Source: Beutenbergia cavernae DSM 12333 (lineage in GTDB: Bacteria; Actinomycetota; Actinomycetes; Actinomycetales; Beutenbergiaceae). Taken from it: 64,000 nucleotides of DNA. The stretch spans positions 1,116,001 to 1,180,000 of the forward strand of contig NC_012669.1 of the NCBI RefSeq assembly GCF_000023105.1. The letters are read 5' to 3'. A program made the position numbers and the translations under genes. Shown here in pieces: positions 1 to 7,914 of this stretch (the stretch's first letter is position 1; every line of letters begins with the position of its first letter). The notes under the pieces were generated by a model. That model saw only the letters and a program-made list of their open reading frames with translations, had not been told where the DNA came from and did not search any database.

Positions 1-376
1 CAAGGTCTCGGTTGGTCGTCGCCAGCAGCGCCAGGATCGCCTCGTCGTCCAGGCCGGCGGCGTGGGCCTCCCGGAGCCAGCTCTGCAGACCGCGGCGCAG
101 CGACGCGTACGTCGCGGGCGGCACGGCCTCCGGCGGTGCGCCGACGACGAACGTGCCGATCCCCGGGCGGGAACGGACCAGCCCTTCCTGCTCGAGCTGC
201 CGGTACGCCTTCGAGACGGTGTTGGGGTTGATCGCGAGCTGCTCGACGACCTCGCGGATCAGCGGCACCTGGTCGCCCTGCCGGAGCTCGCCCAGGAGCA
301 AGGCGTGCCGGATCTGGTGCACCAGCTGCAGGTAGGGCGGCACTCCCGAACGCGGGTCGAGGCGGAACACGAACAC
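1..376 (-). CDS. GntR-family transcriptional regulator, YtrA-like (partial)
   Basis: About 125 codons are visible; the 3' end lies outside the window. The N-terminal 70 residues form a GntR winged helix-turn-helix (IREVVEQLAINPNTVSKAYR, then a wing ending GIGTFV). Only a short helical tail follows, as in the YtrA subfamily, which usually controls a neighbouring ABC transporter. The GTG at 376 is chosen because CTGGAGG lies 6 bases upstream and the reading MFVFRLDPRSGVPPYLQLV matches family starts. A TACTAT -10 (412-407) and an overlapping inverted repeat suggest autoregulation. The regulated genes would lie beyond base 1. Confidence 0.88.
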   Translation of the reverse strand, partial: MFVFRLDPRSGVPPYLQLVHQIRHALLLGELRQGDQVPLIREVVEQLAINPNTVSKAYRQLEQEGLVRSRPGIGTFVVGAPPEAVPPATYASLRRGLQSWLREAHAAGLDDEAILALLATTNRDL

Positions 377-393
377 GGCAACCTCCAGAGACG

Positions 394-413
394 TTCCACT
401 AAGAAGATAGTAC
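394..413 (-). promoter_or_regulatory. Promoter and likely operator of the GntR/YtrA gene
   Basis: This AT-rich island sits in very GC-rich DNA. On the minus strand TACTAT (412-407) is a good -10. The inverted repeat ACTA-N6-TAGT (398-411) overlaps it. YtrA-type regulators typically repress their own operon through such sites; that this one does is inferred from position. Confidence 0.5.
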
Positions 414-479
414 AAGTCGGCCCGCGTCGGAAGGGGCTGGCGAGCGAAGGAGCCCAGGGCGCCGAGGTAGAGCCTGACC

Positions 480-1217
480 TCAGTCCCGGCGGGCGGCGGC
501 GGCCTTGCCGCGCGGGGTCAGCTGGGGATCCGCCTCGAGCCCGTGCAGGCCGTTCCACGCGAGGTTGACGAGGTGGGCGGCGACCACCGACTTGTCCGGG
601 GTCCGCGCCTCGAGCCACCACTGGCCCGTCAGCGCGATCATGCCCACGAGCATCTGCGCGTACATCGGCGCTGTCGCAGGATCGAACCCGCGCCGGTCGA
701 ACTGGTCCGCCAGGAGGTGCTCGACCTGCGTCGCCACGTCGCCGATGAGCGAGGAGAACGTACCGGTCGCCTGCGCCACCGGCGAGTCGCGCACGAGGAT
801 CCGGAAGCCGTCGGTGTTCTGCTCGATGTAGTCGAGGAGCGCGAGCGTCGTCGCCTCCACGATCACCTTCGGGTGCCGCTCCGGCTCGAGGGAGCCCGTG
901 AGCATGCCCGTGAGGCGTTCGACCTCGCGGTCGACGATGACCGCGTACATCCCCTCCTTGCCGCCGAAGTGCTCGTAGACCACAGGCTTCGAGACCTGGG
1001 CTCGTGCGGCGATCTCCTCGACGCTCGTGCCGTCGAACCCCTTGGCGGCGAACAGGGCCCGCCCGACGTCGAGCAGCTGGGCACGCCGCTCGCGGCCCGT
1101 CATGCGGGCGCGGGACGTGCTGCGCGCCCGGGCACGACGTGCGGTCGGCGCCCCGGATGCGGCACCGCCGACGCCCGTCTGCGCCGCGTCGTCCTCGCCG
1201 TCCGCCTGCTGGGTCAC
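480..1217 (-). CDS. TetR/AcrR-family transcriptional regulator
   Basis: A 245-residue protein. After a disordered Ala/Arg-rich stretch of about 38 residues, a TetR HTH follows (RRAQLLDVGRALFAAKGFDG, IAARAQVSKPVVYEHFGGKE). The C-terminal ligand domain is all-helical (YIEQNTDGFRILVRDSP, GQWWLEARTPDKSVVAAHL). The GTG at 1217 is preferred because CATGAT (1229-1224) lies 6 bases upstream, giving a leaderless start; ATG at 1103 is an alternative that would begin right at the HTH. It is divergent from the tRNA-Gln/glmU side. The ligand cannot be inferred. Confidence 0.9.
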   Translation of the reverse strand: MTQQADGEDDAAQTGVGGAASGAPTARRARARSTSRARMTGRERRAQLLDVGRALFAAKGFDGTSVEEIAARAQVSKPVVYEHFGGKEGMYAVIVDREVERLTGMLTGSLEPERHPKVIVEATTLALLDYIEQNTDGFRILVRDSPVAQATGTFSSLIGDVATQVEHLLADQFDRRGFDPATAPMYAQMLVGMIALTGQWWLEARTPDKSVVAAHLVNLAWNGLHGLEADPQLTPRGKAAAARRD

Positions 1218-1266
1218 CCGACCATCATGCCGTGCGGCAGACTTGACGATCGGCGCACGTCGCCGG

Positions 1267-1338
1267 TCCGCCCTGGTGTAACGGCAGCACGCCGGCCTTT
1301 GGAGCCGTGAGGACTGGGTTCGAATCCCGGGGGCGGAG
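1267..1338 (+). tRNA. tRNA-Gln (anticodon UUG)
   Basis: The cloverleaf can be folded by eye. Acceptor arms are TCCGCCC (1267-1273) and GGGCGGA (1331-1337), with discriminator G1338. The D-stem is a 3-bp GTG/CAC. The anticodon loop CTTTGGA reads TTG (Gln) and the T-arm is CTGGG-TTCGAAT-CCCGG. The outermost anticodon-stem pair is C:T, a mismatch. CC is encoded after the discriminator, but the next base is C, so the CCA end is not fully encoded. Confidence 0.93.
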
Positions 1339-1482
1339 CCCATGGTGTGCCGGGGGATTCCTGAGGTGACCTTGCGCTGACACCCACCGATTCCTGAAGG
1401 TCCGGGCCTCACGATTCTCGTCGGCGCCCATCGGCGCCGATCGGGAACCGCGCGATCGCGCAACGGGGCCAAGGGGAACACC

Positions 1483-2931
1483 ATGACGACAGTGCTCGAC
1501 GCTGCCACCACGGCGGAGCGTCTCTTCGGGTCCGAGCTGGACCGGTTCACGTTCGGCAGCTCGGAGATCGTCATCGAGCCGAGCCGGACGACGACGACGA
1601 TCGGGTGCGTCATCCCCGCCTACAACGAGGCCGGGACGATCAAGCGCGTGCTCAAGGCACTCCTGGCCCAGACCCGGCTTCCCGACGTCATCCACGTCAT
1701 CGTGAACAACACGACGGACAAGACGTTCAAGATCGCGCGCCGGTTCGCCGGCGAGCACTCCGTCACGCGGCGCGGCACCCAGCAGACGACGCGGGTGTTC
1801 GTGCACGACCTCGGCCGCGTGCCGGACAAGAAGGTCGGCGCGCTCAACTATGGGTTCCGCCTGGTGCGCGGCGCCGACTACCTGCTGGGCGTCGACGGCG
1901 ACACGGTCCTCGCGAAGGACGCCGTCGCCCGGCTCGAGGAGGAGATGACCGCCGACCCGCGGATCGGCGGGATCTCGGCCGTGTACACGGTCGACAACAC
2001 GCGTGCACCGGGTCCGGTCGCCTCGTTCCTGCTGACCGGGCAGCGTGCGCAGTTCGCGGCGTTCAACCTGCACAACATGGTCCGCGGCCGGAACATGGCC
2101 GTGCTCGGCGGGCAGGCGAGCCTGTTCCGGATGGCCGCGCTCGAGCACGTCATGGTCGCCAACCACCAAGGGACGCCGTGGGTGAGCGACTCCGAGGTCG
2201 AGGACTCGCTCCTCAGCCTCCAGATCAAGAACCTCGGGTACTCGACGAAGATCAGCGCGACGGCGCGCGCCGAGGTCGGCGGCATGGAGACGCTGCGGGC
2301 TCTCGACGGCCAGCAGGTGAAGTGGAACTACGGCGCGATCGACCTCATGTGGCCCGGCCAGCGGGGCGACACCCGCGGGCAGCCGTTCCACCCGAACCTG
2401 CGCGTGCGGTGGCTCGAGAACGTCTCGATGCTCGTCAACGTGCTCACGCGGCTGGCGTTCGTGCTGCTGCTCGCCGGGTCGCTGAGCATCGACGCCTGGG
2501 TGTTCTCTCCCGTGTGGCTCGTGCCCCCGCTCGCGTCCGTCGCGCTCAACCTCCGCACCGCGCTGTCGATGCGGCGGCCGAACTGGCGCGACGTGCTGTT
2601 CGCCCTCACGCTCGTCCCGGCCGAGGTGTACATGTGGATCCAGGTGGGGCACTTCGTCCGGGCCTGGGCGAAGTTCCTCTCCGCGGCGCGCACCGACAAC
2701 TGGGCCGCGCAGGCACGCGCCGAGGGCGGGCGCGGCTGGGGGCACCTCGCGCCGTACGCGACGGGGGCCTTCGTGCTCGTCGCCGTGGTGTGGTTGTGGA
2801 CGACGCTGCCGGTCGGCGTGCAGTCGACGGTGCTCGGCCTCGGCTGGCCGGTGCTCGGACTGGTCACCGTGCTCCAGGTCCTGGTGATGGTGCGGCGTCT
2901 CGTGCGGCGGCAGTACGGCTTCCGGGCGTAG
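1483..2931 (+). CDS. Processive-type membrane glycosyltransferase family 2
   Basis: A 482-residue inverting GT2. The GT-A domain (about 40-300) carries VIPAYNEAGTIKRVLKALL, the metal-binding GVDGDTV, the SEVEDSLLSLQIKNLGY acceptor/ED region and a QQVKW motif in place of Q(Q/R)xRW. This D,D,D,QxxRW layout is that of processive beta-glycosyltransferases (PgaC, hyaluronan or cellulose synthase type). At least four membrane segments occupy roughly 315-470. Start ATG is preceded by AAGGGGA. It is a single gene before glmU. The polymer made is unknown; a chitin/poly-GlcNAc-like product is only a guess. Confidence 0.85.
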   Translation: MTTVLDAATTAERLFGSELDRFTFGSSEIVIEPSRTTTTIGCVIPAYNEAGTIKRVLKALLAQTRLPDVIHVIVNNTTDKTFKIARRFAGEHSVTRRGTQQTTRVFVHDLGRVPDKKVGALNYGFRLVRGADYLLGVDGDTVLAKDAVARLEEEMTADPRIGGISAVYTVDNTRAPGPVASFLLTGQRAQFAAFNLHNMVRGRNMAVLGGQASLFRMAALEHVMVANHQGTPWVSDSEVEDSLLSLQIKNLGYSTKISATARAEVGGMETLRALDGQQVKWNYGAIDLMWPGQRGDTRGQPFHPNLRVRWLENVSMLVNVLTRLAFVLLLAGSLSIDAWVFSPVWLVPPLASVALNLRTALSMRRPNWRDVLFALTLVPAEVYMWIQVGHFVRAWAKFLSAARTDNWAAQARAEGGRGWGHLAPYATGAFVLVAVVWLWTTLPVGVQSTVLGLGWPVLGLVTVLQVLVMVRRLVRRQYGFRA

Positions 2932-2995
2932 GCGGCGGCGAGCGCCGACGACGGCGTCACCGCGCGACGGGGCGAGAGGGCGCCGTCGGCGTCGG

Positions 2996-3001
2996 TACAG
3001 T
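2996..3001 (+). promoter_or_regulatory. Likely -10 of the glmU-prs unit
   Basis: TACAGT lies 52 bases before the glmU GTG in an otherwise GC-rich gap. No convincing -35 is seen. A TSS near 3008 would give a leader of about 45 bases. Confidence 0.4.
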
Positions 3002-3052
3002 AGAGCGTGCTCGGCGCGAGCCGGAGCCAGTCTCGAAGCCAGGGAGCCCTCA

Positions 3053-4621
3053 GTGAGCCATCCCCGTCCTGCCGCCGCCGTCGTCCTCGCCGCCGGCGAG
3101 GGCACCCGGATGCGGTCGTCAGTCCCGAAGATGCTGCACGAGATCGGCGGTCGATCCCTCGTCGGGCACGCGCTCACCGCAGCGCAGGGCATCGCGCCCG
3201 AGCGCATCGCCGTGGTGGTCCGGCACGGGCGGGACGCCGTCGCCGCGCACGTCACCCAGCTCGACCCGAGCGTGCTCGTGGTCGACCAGGACGAGATCCC
3301 GGGCACGGGTCGAGCCGTGCAGTGCGCGCTCGCCGACCTGGACGCCGCTGCCCAGGCGCAGCTCGCCCGGAGCGGGAGCCCCGCCCAGGACGGCAAGGTG
3401 ACGGGCGCCGTCGTCGTCCTCGCCGGCGACGTCCCGCTGCTCGACGCCGCCACGCTCGACCAGCTGCTCGAGGCGCACCACGCCGACGGCAACGCCGTGA
3501 CGGTGCTGACCACGCACGTTCCGGATCCCACCGGGTACGGGCGGATCCTGCGCGAGGAGGGCACCGGCGACGTGCTCGGCATCGTGGAGGAGGCCGACGC
3601 GGACGCCGACCAGCGCGCCCTCGACGAGATCAACACCGCCGTGTACGTGTTCGACGCCACGGCGCTGCGCGACGCGCTGCGCACGCTGGACGGCGACGAC
3701 GCCCGCCGGAACGCGCAAGGCGAGGTCTACCTGACCGACGTGCTGGCCCTCGCGCGGGACGCGGGTGGCCTGGTGCGCGCCGTCGCGACGGAGGACACCC
3801 CGAGCGTCGAAGGCGTGAACGACCGCACGCAGCTCGCCGCGCTCGGCGCGGAGCTGAACCGGCGCATCCTCGACGGCTGGATGCGTGAGGGCGTCACGGT
3901 CGTCGACCCGGCCACGACGTGGGTCGACGTCGACGTCGAGCTCTCCCGCGACGTCACGCTGCTGCCGGGGGTGCAGCTGCGGGGCACGACGCGCGTGGCC
4001 GAGGGCGCCACGATCGGACCCGACACCACGCTGCTCGACGTCGAGGTCGGCGAGGGCGCCACAGTCGTACGGACGCACGGCTCCGAGGCGCGGATCGGCG
4101 CCGGCGCGAAGGTCGGCCCGTTCGCGTACCTGCGCCCGGGCACGCACCTGGGGGAGCACGGGAAGATCGGGACGTTCGTCGAGACCAAGAACGCGGAGAT
4201 CGCCGACGGCGCGAAGGTGCCTCACCTCACCTACGTGGGCGACGCGACGATCGGCGCGGGCTCGAACATCGGGGCCGGCGTCGTGTTCGCGAACTACGAC
4301 GGCGTCGCCAAGCACCGCACCGACGTCGGCGAGCACTCGTTCGTCGGCAGCGACTCGGTGCTCGTCGCGCCGATCCGGCTGGCGGACGGCACGTACGTCG
4401 CGGCGGGCTCGACGATCACGCGCGACGTCGGACCCGGTGAGCTCGCCGTCGCTCGCGGCATCCAGCGCAACGTCGCCGGCTGGGTGCAGCGCCGGCGCGC
4501 CGGGTCGCGGTCCGCGGAGGCGGCACAGGCGGCGCTCGAGACCGAGGACCGGTCGGACCTGTCGCCGCAGGCTCGCGCCGAGCTGGCGCGCCTGGCCAAG
4601 GAGAAGGAGTCCGGTGCCTGA
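3053..4621 (+). CDS. glmU: Bifunctional GlmU (N-acetylglucosamine-1-P uridyltransferase / GlcN-1-P acetyltransferase)
   Basis: 522 residues. It makes UDP-GlcNAc, the precursor of peptidoglycan and other envelope polymers. The N-terminal uridyltransferase domain has the nucleotide signature LAAGEGTRM (residues 12-20). The C-terminal half is a left-handed beta-helix acetyltransferase with hexapeptide repeats (IGAGAKVGPFAYLRPGT, GDATIGAGSNIGAGVVFANY). The charged C-terminal tail of about 45 residues is common in actinobacteria. The GTG start follows an AGGGAG-type RBS. prs follows after 75 bases. Confidence 0.98.
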   Translation: MSHPRPAAAVVLAAGEGTRMRSSVPKMLHEIGGRSLVGHALTAAQGIAPERIAVVVRHGRDAVAAHVTQLDPSVLVVDQDEIPGTGRAVQCALADLDAAAQAQLARSGSPAQDGKVTGAVVVLAGDVPLLDAATLDQLLEAHHADGNAVTVLTTHVPDPTGYGRILREEGTGDVLGIVEEADADADQRALDEINTAVYVFDATALRDALRTLDGDDARRNAQGEVYLTDVLALARDAGGLVRAVATEDTPSVEGVNDRTQLAALGAELNRRILDGWMREGVTVVDPATTWVDVDVELSRDVTLLPGVQLRGTTRVAEGATIGPDTTLLDVEVGEGATVVRTHGSEARIGAGAKVGPFAYLRPGTHLGEHGKIGTFVETKNAEIADGAKVPHLTYVGDATIGAGSNIGAGVVFANYDGVAKHRTDVGEHSFVGSDSVLVAPIRLADGTYVAAGSTITRDVGPGELAVARGIQRNVAGWVQRRRAGSRSAEAAQAALETEDRSDLSPQARAELARLAKEKESGA

Positions 4622-4696
4622 GACCCTGTCCGCGCCCGCAGCTTCGCGCCCGGACACAGGGCACCGAACCACCGCCCCTGAGGAGACCTTCCGCGC

Positions 4697-5677
4697 ATGA
4701 CCGGTATCACGACCTACGGCGAGAAGCGGCTGGTGCTGATCTCGGGCCGCGCACACCCCGAGCTCGCGGCGAACGTGGCTTCCGAGCTCGACGTCGAGAT
4801 CGTGCCGACCACCGCGTACGACTTCGCGAACGGTGAGGTCTACGTCCGCTTCGCGGAGAGCGTCCGCGGCGCCGACGCGTTCGTGCTGCAGAGCCACACG
4901 GCGCCGATCAACCAGTGGATCATGGAGCAGCTCATCATGGTGGACGCGCTCAAGCGCGCCTCCGTCAAGCAGATCACCGCGATCCTCCCGTTCTACGGGT
5001 ATGCCCGGCAGGACAAGAAGCACCGGGGCCGCGAGCCGATCTCCGCGCGGCTCGTCGCCGACCTGTTCAAGACGGCGGGCGCCGACCGGCTCATGTCGGT
5101 GGACCTTCACGCGGCGCAGACGCAGGGCTTCTTCGACGGCCCGGTCGACCACCTGTGGGCGATGCCGATCCTCGTGGACTACGTGCGCGGCCGGGTGAAC
5201 ACCGAGAACGTCACCGTCGTGTCGCCCGACGCCGGCCGCATCCGCGTCGCCGAGCAGTGGGCGGCGAAGCTCGGCGGCGGACCGCTCGCGTTCGTGCACA
5301 AGACGCGCGACATCCACCGGCCGAACCAGGCGGTCGCGAACCGCGTCGTCGGCGAGGTCGAGGGCCGCGACTGCGTGCTGGTCGACGACCTCATCGACAC
5401 CGGGGGCACGATCGCGGAGGCGGTGCGCGTCCTGCTGCACCAGGGCGCGAACTCGGTGATCGTGGCCGCGACGCACGGCGTGCTCTCCGACCCGGCGTCC
5501 CAGCGGCTCGCCGAGTGCGGTGCGAGCGAGGTCGTCGTCACGGACACGCTGCCGATCCCGCCCGAGAAGCGGTTCGCCCAGCTCAAGGTGCTCTCGATCG
5601 CGCCGCTGCTAGCGCGGGCGATCCGCGAGGTGTTCGACGACGGGTCGGTCACCTCGCTGTTCGACGGCAACGCCTGA
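4697..5677 (+). CDS. prs: Ribose-phosphate pyrophosphokinase
   Basis: 326 residues, the usual length. It makes PRPP from ribose-5-phosphate and ATP for nucleotide, His and Trp synthesis and for decaprenyl-phosphoribose. It shows the class I features: the flexible-loop/ATP motif YGYARQDKKHRGREPIS, the divalent-metal site DLHAAQTQGFFD and the PRPP-binding loop VLVDDLIDTGG (about 227-237). The ATG has GAGGAGA upstream. It is co-oriented with glmU, as in most actinobacteria. Confidence 0.98.
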   Translation: MTGITTYGEKRLVLISGRAHPELAANVASELDVEIVPTTAYDFANGEVYVRFAESVRGADAFVLQSHTAPINQWIMEQLIMVDALKRASVKQITAILPFYGYARQDKKHRGREPISARLVADLFKTAGADRLMSVDLHAAQTQGFFDGPVDHLWAMPILVDYVRGRVNTENVTVVSPDAGRIRVAEQWAAKLGGGPLAFVHKTRDIHRPNQAVANRVVGEVEGRDCVLVDDLIDTGGTIAEAVRVLLHQGANSVIVAATHGVLSDPASQRLAECGASEVVVTDTLPIPPEKRFAQLKVLSIAPLLARAIREVFDDGSVTSLFDGNA

Positions 5678-5699
5678 CCGGTCGGATCGGTCGGCGCTC

Positions 5700-6275
5700 T
5701 CAGTCGTCGAGGAGGGCCGACGGCGTGAGCGTCACCGCGAACGGCTCCTCGAGCGCGAGCGTATCGTCGCCGGTGGCGTGGCCGGTCTCACGATAGGCGT
5801 CGCCGTCGAGGGTCCAGGCCTGGACCTCGGGCACGTCCGGGTCGACGACCCAGTAGTGCCGGCACCCGGCGCGGGCGAGTCGGTCGCGCTTGAGGATGAG
5901 GTCGATGCTGCGCGTGGACGGCGAGAGGATCTCGACGGCGAGCAGCGGCGCCGTCGGGAGGTTGCGCTCCGTGAAGGCGTCTCTCGGCGCGACCAGAAGG
6001 TCGGGCTGAAGCACGGTGTCGTCGGCAAGCACCACGTCCGTTGGAGCGAGGAGGACCTTCAGATGCGAGGGAACTGCAGCTCGCAGGGCGAGGTGCACGC
6101 CACCGACGACGTCCTGGTGACGGATCCGCGGCGCCGGCGTCACGATGAGCGTCCCGTCGATGAGCTCATACCGATGCCCGTCGTCGGGCATGCGTTCGAG
6201 ATCCGCGGCGGTCAGCGGCCGGCCGCGGGGGAGTCCCAGCACGTCCGGACTCTTCGCCGTGCTCACGGCACTCAT
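5700..6275 (-). CDS. Uma2-family (DUF820) putative endonuclease
   Basis: 191 residues. The PD-(D/E)XK-like Uma2 core is intact: DDGHRYELIDGTLIVTPAP near the N-terminus, LQPDLLVAPRD, then LLAVEILSPSTRSIDLILKR and the YWVVDPDVPEVQAW strand. Start ATG 6275 follows a GGTGCC-type region; upstream in-frame codons have no family similarity. It stands alone on the strand opposite to prs and rplY. Uma2 proteins are abundant in cyanobacteria and actinobacteria and mostly uncharacterised, so nuclease activity is inferred from the fold only. Confidence 0.82.
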   Translation of the reverse strand: MSAVSTAKSPDVLGLPRGRPLTAADLERMPDDGHRYELIDGTLIVTPAPRIRHQDVVGGVHLALRAAVPSHLKVLLAPTDVVLADDTVLQPDLLVAPRDAFTERNLPTAPLLAVEILSPSTRSIDLILKRDRLARAGCRHYWVVDPDVPEVQAWTLDGDAYRETGHATGDDTLALEEPFAVTLTPSALLDD

Positions 6276-6413
6276 CGTAGGCACCTTCCGTCGTGGGCTC
6301 CATGGTGGAAGGTTCACCGGTGCACGGCTTCGCTGCTCGCGGCCTGTGGAAGGGAACGGCGTCCGGGGGTACGTGACCGCTGTGGGGACAATTCGTCGTC
6401 GCGGCCCATCGGG

Positions 6414-6419
6414 TAGACT
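6414..6419 (+). promoter_or_regulatory. -10 of rplY with a long 5' leader
   Basis: TAGACT fits TAnnnT well. A TSS near 6426 would leave about 140 untranslated bases before the rplY GTG. The leader contains the palindrome GGACGTCC and neighbouring short inverted repeats. The 6276-6565 gap holds this promoter and nothing else I can identify. Confidence 0.55.
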
Positions 6420-6565
6420 CCACCGGTTGCCTCGGCGAGGGACGTCGTACGGCTGGTACGTAGACGGACGTCCGTGATCGACGCGGTGGTGCTCGTGCGC
6501 CATCCGCCCGATGTCCCGCGCCGAGGACCATCGCGTCCAACGTCACGTCAGCTCCTGGAGGATCA

Positions 6566-7210
6566 GTGCCCGAGTCCATCACCGCCACGCGCCGCACCGA
6601 GTTCGGCAAGGGCGCCGCCCGCCGGTTGCGCCGGGCGAACCAGATCCCGGCCGTCCTGTACGGCCACGGCACCGACCCGGTGCACCTGTCCCTGCCGTGG
6701 CACGAGACGTTCCTAGCGCTCAAGGGCAGCGCCAACGCCCTGCTGGAGCTGTCGTTCGACGACGCCTCGGAGCTCGCACTCGCCAAGGACGTCCAGCGCG
6801 ACCCGGTCAAGGGCCGCATCGAGCACCTCGACCTGCTGCTGGTGCGCCGCGGTGAGCGCGTGACCGTCGAGGTGCCGATCCACGTCGTCGGCGAGTCCGC
6901 GCCCGGCACGATCCACACGGTCGACATGCAGACGCTCACGGTGCACGCCGAGGCGACCCACCTGCCCGAGCAGATCACCGTCGACGTCGAGGGCCTCGAG
7001 GACGGCACCGTCGTGCGCGTGTCCGACCTCGTGCTCCCGTCCGGCACCGACACGGACGTCGACGGCGAGGTTCCCGTCGTCGCGATCTCGACGCCGCGCG
7101 CGAGCGCCGACGACATCGCGGCCGACGAGGCCGCGGCCGAGGCCGGCGCCGAGGCGGGCGCCACGGCCGAGGGCGAGGACGAGGGCGCCGAGGCGTCCGA
7201 CGAGGACTGA
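6566..7210 (+). CDS. rplY: 50S ribosomal protein L25 / general stress protein Ctc
   Basis: 214 residues. It binds 5S rRNA. The N-terminal L25 domain (about 1-95) opens with [20 protein letters not shown] and contains the IPAVLYGHG strand. A TL5/Ctc beta-domain (about 96-185) follows, and the protein ends in an Ala/Glu-rich acidic tail (from about 185) typical of actinobacteria. The GTG start follows CTGGAGG. It is placed just before pth, as in many Gram-positives. A hairpin terminator follows at 7221-7249. Confidence 0.96.
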   Translation: MPESITATRRTEFGKGAARRLRRANQIPAVLYGHGTDPVHLSLPWHETFLALKGSANALLELSFDDASELALAKDVQRDPVKGRIEHLDLLLVRRGERVTVEVPIHVVGESAPGTIHTVDMQTLTVHAEATHLPEQITVDVEGLEDGTVVRVSDLVLPSGTDTDVDGEVPVVAISTPRASADDIAADEAAAEAGAEAGATAEGEDEGAEASDED

Positions 7211-7220
7211 TCCGACCACC

Positions 7221-7249
7221 GGCGCCCGCGTGCTCTGCGCGCGGGCGCC
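7221..7249 (+). terminator. Hairpin after rplY
   Basis: A perfect 10-bp stem, GGCGCCCGCG (7221-7230) paired with CGCGGGCGCC (7240-7249), encloses a 9-base loop. It is followed by a short T/C-rich run rather than a U-tract, usual for high-GC actinobacteria. Confidence 0.65.
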
Positions 7250-7270
7250 GTCGTCTTCCCGGGAGGGGAC

Positions 7271-7870
7271 ATGAGCACGTCGCCGTGGCTCGTCGTCGGC
7301 ATCGGCAACCCCGGGCCCCAGTACGCGGGGAACCGCCACAACGCCGGTGCGATGGCCGCCGACGTCCTCGCGAGCCGGATCGGGTCGGCGTTCACCACGC
7401 ACAAGGCGAGGGCCGCCGTCGTCGACGGCCGGCTCGGCACGCTCCCCGGCGGGGTCCCCGGCCCGCGGGTGATCGTCGCGAAGCCAGCGACGTACGTGAA
7501 CCTCTCCGGCGGGCCGGTCGCCGCGCTGTCGACGTTCTACGACATCCCGGCCGAGCGGCTGCTCGTCGTCTACGACGAGCTCGACCTCCCCGCCCACACG
7601 CTCCGGCTCAAGCTCGGTGGCGGGGAGGGCGGGCACAACGGCCTGCGCTCGATCTCCGCGGCCCTCGGGACGCGCGACTACGTGCGCCTGCGCATCGGCA
7701 TCGGGCGCCCGCCCGGTCGGCAGGACCCTGCGGACTTCGTGCTGCGTGACTTCTCGGCCGCCGAACGGGTCGAGCTGGGCGTCACGCTCGAGCAGGCCGC
7801 CGACGCCGTCGAGGACGTCGTCGTGCACGGGCACCTCGCGGCGCAGGGCCGGCTGCACACGTCCGTCTAG
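7271..7870 (+). CDS. pth: Peptidyl-tRNA hydrolase
   Basis: 199 residues. It cleaves peptidyl-tRNA dropped from ribosomes. The catalytic signature is complete: [17 protein letters not shown] (His23 catalytic), the FxKPxTYVNLSG equivalent [12 protein letters not shown], the VVYDELDLP Asp and GGHNGLRS. The ATG has GGGAGGGGA upstream. In relatives mfd often follows soon after; here about 30 kb of surface-polysaccharide genes intervene. Confidence 0.98.
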   Translation: MSTSPWLVVGIGNPGPQYAGNRHNAGAMAADVLASRIGSAFTTHKARAAVVDGRLGTLPGGVPGPRVIVAKPATYVNLSGGPVAALSTFYDIPAERLLVVYDELDLPAHTLRLKLGGGEGGHNGLRSISAALGTRDYVRLRIGIGRPPGRQDPADFVLRDFSAAERVELGVTLEQAADAVEDVVVHGHLAAQGRLHTSV

Positions 7871-7914
7871 GGCCGCAAGGGGCGTGTAAGCGGGGCGCGC
7901 TAGCCTGCCGCCCC

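Noticed and set aside
1243-1248. TTGACG as the -35 of tRNA-Gln
   Set aside because: No -10-like hexamer lies 16-18 bp downstream before the tRNA begins at 1267.
1353-1404. Repeated GATTCCTGA (33 bp apart) upstream of the GT2 at 1483 as a regulon site
   Set aside because: Only two copies, seen nowhere else here, and not phased with a recognisable -10; no TCACCC pair is present.
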